A DNA stretch of 64,000 nt from Linum tenue (Eukaryota; Streptophyta; Magnoliopsida; Malpighiales; Linaceae). Shown in pieces: positions 56,516 to 64,000 of this stretch. Position numbers and translations under genes: made by a program. The stretch is from contig CAMGYJ010000008.1 in the NCBI GenBank assembly GCA_946122785.1, positions 17,943,475-18,007,474 of the forward strand, read 5' to 3'. A model generated the notes under the pieces. The model saw nothing but the letters and a program-made list of their open reading frames with translations. It was not told the DNA's origin and made no database searches. The stretch's first letter is position 1; the number at the start of each line of letters is the position of its first letter.

Positions 56516-57565
56516 TTATCGAGAAATCATTGCATTCTGATTTTGCAATGAATAACTAGTGTGTCGCTTAGCTTCCAATTGATACTCCCTTATCTGAGTT
56601 CCGCTTTCAATTAAGCTCAAACCGTCCAGTACTTGGGCCTGCATAATTCCACTTTGATTGCCCACCATGTTCATCTTTCTTTTTTCAGAGTCTAGCATCA
56701 CTACTGATGCGACAGCCAATCGAATTTTTATGCCATATGGCTCGTGCATATCAAAGTGAAGAAGAGACAAAAATGGCGTCATTAATATCAATATGCATAA
56801 GCATTCCAGCTAAATTAAACTCGAGCAATAATGATTACACGGAGTTTGAGAGGAGAAGCTAGTAGCTTCTTTCACAGTCATCACAAACGCCGGAGCAGCT
56901 GAAGCCTGAAGCATTTCCTTGAGAGCCGTTCTTTCTTCCCTTGGTTTATGTCCGTTGATTATAGTTTCCCTGATCAGTTGATAACATCTGCTTCTCGAAG
57001 AAGCTTCCAAGCCTGGGCCTGGGCCTGTGCCCTCACTATTTGCTCCATAAAGGCTCAATAAATTGACATAGGTTAAGCTACACATTCACGGCAACCATTG
57101 CATATTCCACAAACATGTATAATGTATTATTTAATTAATAACCTACCCTCGAGCCAACATGTCGCTCATGGGCCCGGACCTATTACCTCTCATGGAGAGC
57201 CCAGCTGCGAAGAGTCTCAAACTCTCTCCGGCATTGAAAAATGGAAGGGCAGAAAATACAGTGCGGACCGGAGGAGGAAAGACCGACGGAAGCCACTGCC
57301 CGAAGCCTCTCCATGGCGAGCTGATGATTACGACTCCACCATTCGAACACCCTTCCACATGCTTATCGTGGGATCTGAATTCCTGTACCAACTCGAATGC
57401 AACATCTATCTCAAGCAAGCAGTTCAATTCCGTATTCTCGCACAAGGAGATCTTATCCCGATCCGGGAAAAGAAAACAACTGCGGTAGGCCTTTTTCCCG
57501 AGCGATGCGACAATAGTAATCGATCGAGCCAATATCGGCATCCTGTTCGATACAAATGACAGCAA
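56516..57565 (-). other. Unrecognised insert inside the LTR element, possible captured host gene
   Basis: Just after the 5' LTR (minus strand) a 140-codon open frame at 57565-57143 includes SNRMPILARSITIVASLGKK, ISLCENTELNCLLEID and FNAGESLRLFAAGLSMRGN. A second open stretch at about 57080-56810 includes YGANSEGTGPGPGLEASSRS and EERTALKEMLQAS. Between them lies a plausible intron (GGG|GTAGGTTATT .. GTGTAG|CTTAACC). These do not look like gag or pol. A third open stretch ends at 56516 before decayed copia sequence begins. I cannot name the source. Confidence 0.4.
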
Positions 57566-57581
57566 CCGAGCGTCTTAAAAT

Positions 57582-58068
57582 TGTTAGAAATCGAACAGAA
57601 AAATTAGGGTTACCGATATGGCTGAGTCGCGGACTAGGTCGCTCTCTTTAAGACGTTCGCGGCACTGCCTTCATTGCGCACGGCAGACTATCAGCCGGTC
57701 GCCTCCAGGATAAAACGGCCACTCTAATTTAGTTTGCTCGGCGGTTTTGTGCGAAAACCAGAGTTCTATGAATTCACTCTCTCTCTTGCTTCTGCTCTTC
57801 TGAGGTGTGTTTAGAGGGTCTGGGGCGTCTCCTATTTATAGGAGCAGAAAACCCAGAATATTCCCTCTTTCTTTGGGAATAAGTCATATTTTAATTAGGG
57901 AGATAATTACTCCCATAATTAAAATATAATCTATTAAGATAATTATTCCTAATTATCTCCATAATATTCCTTTTATTAATTATCCATCTTATTTATGTAT
58001 TATGGGAAAATACTGGATAATTAATTAGGAATTTCATTTATAGCTTTTCAAAGCTATTCATCCCAACA
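57582..58068 (-). repeat. LTR (5' LTR in element orientation)
   Basis: 487 bp, identical to 52662-53148. Transcription of the element would start downstream of the TATA box at about 57832-57840 on the minus strand. Confidence 0.95.
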
Positions 58069-58517
58069 GTTCAGGTAGCTCCATCCATCTTTACAGCTGT
58101 GGAATAAGGAAAATAATTTCGCTTTCTGTGTTCAACTTGGTTTGACCTGATAGATGCTCACAAACTGGGTTTGTTGCATGGAGACGAGTTTGGTTAGAAT
58201 GAACTTGAAATGTTCTTTTTGCTGAAAAAATCTTGACAACTTCATTTTAATGCCTAAAGGCATTAAAAAGTAGAGGCTAAAAAGTTAAAAAGATTAGTAA
58301 ATTCCTTGTGATCTCCTTGTAATCACAATGGGCCATTGTGTTCACCGTTAAGCTCGAGGACGAGTGGAGTCTAACCTTAATCATCTTAGAAGTTGGCTTG
58401 TTAAGTAGTGCTCCACGTATCGAACAAATTCTTATTGATCCGAACTTTATCCACTAGCGAGCTGCTCTGTACATTTGCAGCTCTGGTGTAATGTGTTGTC
58501 GAAAGATACCATGTGCC

Positions 58518-58906
58518 TAGGGTGGAAATTTGGGTTGCGGGTTGTGGATTATCCACAAACCGTACCAACCCGCACCTATTGTGGGTAACCATACCCACAA
58601 GTTGTGGGTAGTGGGTAGTAAAATAACGATTTTTGGGGTTAGTGGTTATCCACTACTCACCGCGGTTAATCCACAATAACCACACTAATTATATTTATTT
58701 AATGAATTAACGTTATAATATAATGGTATGTGAAAGATGGATTTTTGCGGGTAACCACACCCAACCCGCACAAATCCACACTGGGTAGTGGTTACCCACT
58801 AACCACTGCGGTGCGGGTTGTGGGTAGCATAATTGTAAATTTGTGGGTGTGGGTACCCTCAAAATGTGGGCGCGGGTAACCACACCCACCCCAATTTCCA
58901 CCCCTA
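58518..58906. mobile_element. hAT-type MITE, 389 bp, with 8-bp target duplication
   Basis: Ends TAGGGTGGAAATTTGGG / CCCAATTTCCACCCCTA form an imperfect inverted repeat. The flanks are the perfect 8-bp duplication catgtgcc at 58510-58517 and 58907-58914. The interior repeats gtgggta / tacccac units. No coding capacity. Confidence 0.9.
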
Positions 58907-58914
58907 CATGTGCC

Positions 58915-61128
58915 TGCCAAATTTATAGTTAGCAACAATTAATCAACAAACAAGTACCCGAGTAAGTCATTTGTTACACCCCGAGAATATGTAAATGGTG
59001 ACATTACACAATTATCCGTTTTCTATGGTTCATGTTGGGGCATCGGTGGCGCCACTTGTTTGTTTTTTTTTTTTTTGACGAAGTCAACTCGATTATAACA
59101 CTTACTGGTAATTGCAAATGCCCGCGCGAAAGAACGATATAGTGGATCACACATGACACATTATCAAACGCTATAATCGTTGGATGGAACATGGTTGCAA
59201 GTGTACGGAGTGAGTGAGTGAGTGCTTGGCTGGTACGGTGACATAAGAATATCCACTTGGTTAAGTCCGTATCTTCTGTGACTTTATTTTACAAGTCGTC
59301 GTTGTTGTTGATGGACGATGGTGACGCCACTTATATACTATTAAATCTCGGCGGGGAAAGGGGACACGCCACATGCTTAGTATAGCGACGGAGATAAAAA
59401 TATGGGCCGAATTGGCCGTCACCAAACAAAAACGAAATGGCCTTTCAGTAGGCCAAAAATGCAGCCTGGTACGTTTGATAATTGAATTCAATTTGGTGCA
59501 AAGGGTTCAATCAAATGATGATAATTGATACAACAGAAAGGCAGCAGCATGTTAAACTTAGCGACAAAAACGGGTGGTTGGAGAAGAAAAAAGAAAGGCC
59601 AATTCCATCACGGAAAATCCGCTTGTTCTTTTGTTTTGTTGTAAACGAAGATCGAATCTTGTTGTTATCCGTACATGTACGGACAATAGAGAAAAGCCGA
59701 CCATTCTCCACTTGTGTGCGGTGTATGAGGTCATGACTTTTATCATATACGGATTCCAATAATTTTTTTGTTGATATTTTTGCCTGGTCCGTCCATTTTT
59801 GTTCTTTAACATTCTGCAATAATTTTGTTTTAGATGAAAGGGATGTTGTTTTTATAATTTTGTTTTAATTATTTTGATTTAAAATGCAATGATTCAAAAT
59901 TAGAAAATATGGAATTTAGGGGAAATATGTAAATTTGAGTTTTTTAATATTTTATACGGTAACATGGTAAGTTGACCGTTAATCAACGATTTTAATCGTC
60001 GTCAAACATAACTGTCAATGCTTGGCTCGACCAAATAAGTAATTTTTTGTGATAGTTTAAATCATAATATTATACAGTCTAAAGATCGACAAGGATGTTA
60101 AAGAACGATAAAGTTTGAGTCTAACAAAAATATTAAAAAGGAAAAAAGACTTCATAATGTAAGTGGGTTCCAAACTTTCATTTAGGGTTGCCATGGACAA
60201 GCAAATACATATATCACGGTTCGATACTCTTCTACTCTGCTTGAATGGGAAATGGGCAGGGCCCAATCTGCTCCCTAATTCTTTTTTTGCCTCGAGCCCA
60301 CGGGCCCGAGGAACTCAGTCCGGTTATTCAACTCATATTGGGTCTTCAAAACGGCGCCATTTCATCTCCCCAAAGACAAACGACATTTCATTTGTGTAAT
60401 TTGCACGTAGCCCATTTTTTCTTCCTTACTTTCACTGCCAGGCCGCGAAAGAGATCGAGAGAGATGGGCAGCGGGATCATGGAAAGGCATTCAAACCGAC
60501 CCAACTGACGATCTTCCACCTCCAGGCAAAGAAGAGGAAGAAGACGACGTTAAGGGAGGAGAAAGCTTCATGCATTGGATATTCCTATATTCTTGGTCTC
60601 ACCTAGCTGCTTCCCACTTCCTTATCTACCATCACTTCGATTGGTTTGTTCGATTCCCAGAAATTTCTTTCTTTATTGGTGCGTCTGATAGGTCTTGCAC
60701 CGCTGGTCACCGAGATTGTGTATTTATTAGGTGTTTTTTTATTGCACTAAGGGTGTCGGTATGACTCTTTCTGGGTTGAGAATGAAATTCAGTTTATCCT
60801 ACCTGTCTTGCTGTTTTGCTGAGATTAGCTTGAATACAATTGCAGGCTGTAGGATTGGGATCCTTTCGGTTAGTTCAGAGCTGAAGAACATTTGGGATCT
60901 GCTTTGTTTGGGAGCCCTGAAACTGGATCAATTCTAATCCATTAGCCCATTCTGAAATTGGTTTGCCCAGAGGGTCTCAAAATGGAAGAAGGCTTCAACT
61001 TTCTTAAGCTTTGGTGGAATGGGTATCAAATAGAGATCCACATATGCTGATTTTGAATAGGGTAGTACCAGAGTTTCTTTCTTCCAATTCATTGCTAAGT
61101 TTTATAGTTGTGACGGTATCATATCAAG
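58915..61128. other. Intergenic and leader of the following F-box gene
   Basis: 58915-60200 is AT-rich with no gene seen, apart from a T run near 59063. From about 60400 the sequence looks like a transcribed leader. A short upstream ORF starts at the ATG at 60464 (MGSGIMERHSNRPN, stop at 60508). A leader intron before the F-box ATG at 61129 is likely but its borders were not fixed. Confidence 0.4.
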
Positions 61129-62854
61129 ATGGAGGATACCGAGGTCCGGGACTTGTTAAGTGATCTTCCACACAGCATCTTGGAGAGCATTCTTTCCAGA
61201 TTGCCCATAAGGGATGCTGTAAGCTCAAGTATCTTGTCAACCAAATGGAGGTACCGTTGGACTACTCTTACCCATCTAGTCTTCGATGACAACTGTGTTC
61301 AAACCTGCAATGATCGGTCGCTGCTCGAGGGCAATCTTATAAGCTTCATTACTAGGACATTGTTTCTCCACCAAGGCCCTATTCACAAGTTCCAGCTCAG
61401 TACTTCGTATTTGCAATGCTGTCCTGATATTGATCAGTGGCTGCTGTTTCTTTCAAGAAGTGACGTCAAGGAATTGGTTCTTGAACTTGGAGAGGGAGAA
61501 TGGTTCAGAATACCTTCGTGTCTTTTTAACTGCAAGAAGTTGACCCGTTTGGAGCTATGTAGATGCGAATTCGACCCACCGCCGAGTTTTAAAGGCTTTC
61601 TCTATTTAAAAAGCCTCAATCTTTATCAGGTTCTTGTTGGTCCGGAGGCAATCGAAAGCCTTATCTCGAGTTGCCCGGTCTTGGAAAGTCTTTCATTATC
61701 GTATTTCGATAGTTTAGCTCTAACTGTTCGTGCTCCAAATCTTAAGTACTTGTGCTTGGAAGGTGAATTCACAGATATATGCCTTGAGAATACTCCACAA
61801 TTGCTTGCAATGTCGGTTGCTATGTATATGACTGAAGACACTGCTGAGCACTTTGAGCAAAGCTCCAGTTGCAACTTCATGAAGTTTCTTGGTGGTGTTC
61901 CTCTTCTCGAGAGGCTTATTGGCCATATCTACTTTACAAAGGTAACCACTAAACCTTTTGGAAATGTATTTGGGGTGTGTTTGGTAGGGTACATATGTAG
62001 ATTGGTGTTACTTGTCTCAATTGCTTGCTGTTCCTTTTGCATTATATTATTTAAGGTGTCTTTGCTAAATCATTTATTAGCTCCATTGACTTTGGTGTTT
62101 TTGAGATTGCATGTAAATGTACTGAAATGCATCCAAAGGATTAATAAAAAAACGAGACATTTGTTGAATTGCTTGGTGTAATTAAAATTAGTTTCTCAAA
62201 TACACCTCAATCAAGTGAGCTGTTGATCTGTTGCGCACTTTTGACATTTGAACACTGGTGAAATCCTATTGTTTTATGCTCTTCTCTGAGAAACTTCCCA
62301 TTATGTTCTTAAGTATTTGAGTGTAGGTAATCGTCCAGGAAAACTCCAAATTACATACAGCCATCTCAGAGTTATTGAACTATATCAAGTTAGTTTCGAA
62401 GATATGAAAGAGATTCTTGTTGTACTTCGCTTGATCACCAATGCTCCTAGCTTAACCGAACTCAAAATTTCTGTAAGGCTTGTTTGGTCTTCTTTCATAA
62501 CAACTGGAAACTGTCTCTCAATTATCATTCTCTCATGAGAAGTGGTAATTTCCTTGGCAGGGCTCTTCACATACCTCAGCTGCTACGGAAGCCACTGACT
62601 TGGCATTCTGGGCAAAAGAATGCCCTAAAGATTGCACTTTTAAACAGCTCAAATGTGTGACGATGACTGAAATGTCCGGTGTGCCCCACGAGATGGAGTT
62701 CATCAAGTTCTTGCTTGCAACTTCGCCAGTGCTGGAGGAGATGAGCATATCGCCTTATGTGTATGTCGTGGACTGCAGATTGAACATGTTGATCGAGTTG
62801 CTCAAGTTCCGCCGTGCTTCTGGTCAAGCTAAGATCTTATTCGTCCAAGATTAA
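61129..62854 (+). CDS. F-box/FBD/LRR-repeat protein of At1g13570 type, intact (421 aa)
   Basis: Exons 61129-61941, 62314-62472 and 62561-62854, phase 0, 1266 bp in total. The second exon uses the acceptor CTTAAG|TATTTGAG, which keeps the frame (YLSVGNRPGKL). F-box at residues about 8-55 (LSDLPHSILESILSRLPIRD, KWRYRWTTLTHLVFDD). LRR-like region (CKKLTRLELCRCEFDPPPSF, CPVLESLSLSYFD). C-terminal FBD domain (CVTMTEMSGVPHEMEFIKFL, LATSPVLEEM). It is clearly more diverged from the cluster members than they are from each other, and closest to Arabidopsis At1g13570 by recollection. It could be the ancestral-type copy. Predicted SCF substrate receptor. Confidence 0.9.
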
Positions 62855-63688
62855 CATTTACTTACATTTCATGTGAACTCTGACTTCAGTGTTAATTTCC
62901 TTTTTATTCTTTTCATTCTTGTAGATAGACGATAGTTCATGCATGCATGCAGTTGCTCTTACTCTGTACAGACAGCAATAATACGGAAATACCAGTTTCC
63001 TTTAACTTACTGAATAAGAAATGACTTATCAAAAGAAGTTTGCTGCTAGTTCATTTCTCTTTCGATACAGATCAATTTAGGTGCTAAATTATAGAGTGTG
63101 CCTGCTATCAAATTCCTTTGAACTAATTTTTTTTTCTCCCTTTGGTAGTTCCCTACATTTTCGATATTTCCTAATCAAGTCCCTAACAGCTTTTAGTAGT
63201 TGTTTGTTAAAGTGGGTCTGCAGTAAGTACATGCCTTATCAGCTTTAACTTCATCCAAATTGACCTATGCCAAATAATAGAAAACCTATGGAAAGCGACT
63301 TATTAGGAAATGTCGATAACGAGGGGATAACCATAGGTTAAGAAAGATATTATCAAGGACTTCAATAGTACCCTGTGGTCGAGGGCCTAGTTGACAACTC
63401 TTCATTGATGCTTTGTTACAATAACTCTTCATTGCTTAAAAGCTTCATGTACCAAAGTGGTGTTGGTGACTCATTCCCATACGCTTTCAGTAGCAGAAAA
63501 TCATGCATTTGAGAACAAAAAGAGGAATTCGTTACAGGACTTGCAATAGAACTCCCCCAGAAAATAACTAAGCACTCAACTTGAAATTGAATGGACGCTG
63601 TCAAACACTCACTATCTATATGCGGTTTTCTTTTGAATCCAAATCCTGTACATGCATTATATGTCGGGCTAATCTTCAAACATTCTTG
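62855..63688. other. Convergent 3' regions of the F-box gene and the receptor kinase
   Basis: Non-coding. It should hold the 3' UTR of the F-box gene on the plus strand and of the kinase on the minus strand. No repeat recognised. Confidence 0.5.
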
Positions 63689-64000
63689 TCATCTGGGGCC
63701 AGAGAGCTCCATTGCCTGGACAAGCAGCGAAGAGTCATCAGTGAGATCAGAATATCGCTCTGAAGACGAGAAATCGTTGTTGCCTCTCGATCTAGTTGCT
63801 TCCGCTCTCTGAGAAGCTTCCCATTTCTCTGCAAGTCCATCTCCTTCCAACATCCGAACCACTTCGGACATCTTTGGTCTGTGACTCGGTAGGTATTGCG
63901 TGCACAACAAGGCAACTTGAACCATTTCTTCAAGCTCGATCCTGTCATAGTTGGTCTTCAGATCCTTGTCAACTATCAGCTCGAGCTTCTTCTCCTGGTG
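63689..64000 (-). CDS. NIK-type LRR-II receptor kinase, C-terminal end (partial)
   Basis: An open minus-strand frame from the window edge to a stop at 63691-63689, about 103 residues. It begins [20 protein letters not shown], continues with [20 protein letters not shown] and [20 protein letters not shown], and ends in the diagnostic tail [20 protein letters not shown] then PR. This is the last kinase subdomain and C-terminal tail of the NSP-INTERACTING KINASE group (LRR-RLK subfamily II, with SERKs). These are plasma-membrane receptors in immune and developmental signalling. The catalytic core, transmembrane segment and ectodomain lie outside the window. Which paralogue (1, 2 or 3) cannot be decided. 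Confidence 0.93.
   Translation of the reverse strand, partial: HQEKKLELIVDKDLKTNYDRIELEEMVQVALLCTQYLPSHRPKMSEVVRMLEGDGLAEKWEASQRAEATRSRGNNDFSSSERYSDLTDDSSLLVQAMELSGPR

Larger units (their letters stand above)
52662..58068 (-). mobile_element. LTR retrotransposon with identical LTRs, coding region decayed (minus strand)
   Basis: A 5407-bp element with 487-bp LTRs at both ends (TGTTAG..CCAACA read on the plus strand), flanked by the 5-bp duplication gttca at 52657-52661 and 58069-58073. The purine tract AAGTGGGGGAT next to the left LTR, and the LTR TATA box at about 52912-52920, show it is read on the minus strand. The interior has only relics of copia proteins: a protease-like stretch (EEWLLDRTASRYVCDKRAKL, about 55820-56016) and RNase H-like pieces near 53740-54110, full of stops. 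No primer binding site starting TGG is evident next to the right LTR. A non-copia segment occupies 56516-57565. It is non-autonomous. Confidence 0.93.

Noticed and set aside
59063..59080. T run as possible poly(A) tail of a minus-strand retroposon
   Set aside because: No coding relic or target duplication was found around it.

Overview
The window is plant nuclear DNA, almost certainly from a eudicot. It has GT-AG introns, Ty1/copia, Helitron, hAT, Mutator-like and LINE sequences, and plant-specific families (F-box/FBD/LRR proteins, a DUF7054 protein, a NIK-type LRR receptor kinase, plant ALG3). I cannot name the species.

Layout. 1-3609: 3' part of a Ty1/copia element (RT-RNase H, an extra downstream ORF, polypurine tract, 3' LTR) inserted into an F-box gene, leaving its 5' stub at 3610-3797. 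4.3-8.9 kb: a Mutator-like MITE with 9-bp TSD, an intact F-box/FBD gene (6150-7682) and an hAT-type MITE with 8-bp TSD. 9.1-21.2 kb: three non-autonomous Helitrons, one nested in another, carrying related gene fragments in opposite orientation. 21.2-35 kb: the core F-box/FBD/LRR cluster, arranged as convergent plus/minus pairs. All three plus-strand members are broken, and most minus-strand members are intact. 35.5-42.7 kb: a LINE 3' end, a nearly perfect 1.3-kb tandem triplication whose breakpoint lies inside an hAT MITE, and LTR-like DNA. 42.9-44.4 kb: another intact F-box gene. 45.1-48.2 kb: a complete 13-exon ALG3 gene. 51.4-52.0 kb: a two-exon DUF7054 gene. 52.7-58.1 kb: a minus-strand LTR element with identical 487-bp LTRs and a perfect TSD but decayed coding capacity. 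58.5-58.9 kb: another hAT MITE. 61.1-62.9 kb: a more diverged, intact F-box/FBD/LRR gene of At1g13570 type. 63.7-64.0 kb: the last part of a NIK-type receptor kinase.

The intact F-box genes share one plan: exon 1 with F-box plus LRR-like region (about 810-855 bp), exon 2 of 159-192 bp, and exon 3 with the FBD domain. All introns are phase 0. Such proteins are expected to be substrate receptors of SCF ubiquitin ligases. ALG3 (N-glycan precursor assembly in the ER), the DUF7054 gene and the kinase are ordinary single genes at the edge of this dynamic cluster. All splice sites were inferred by eye from reading frame, GT-AG signals and comparison among paralogues.
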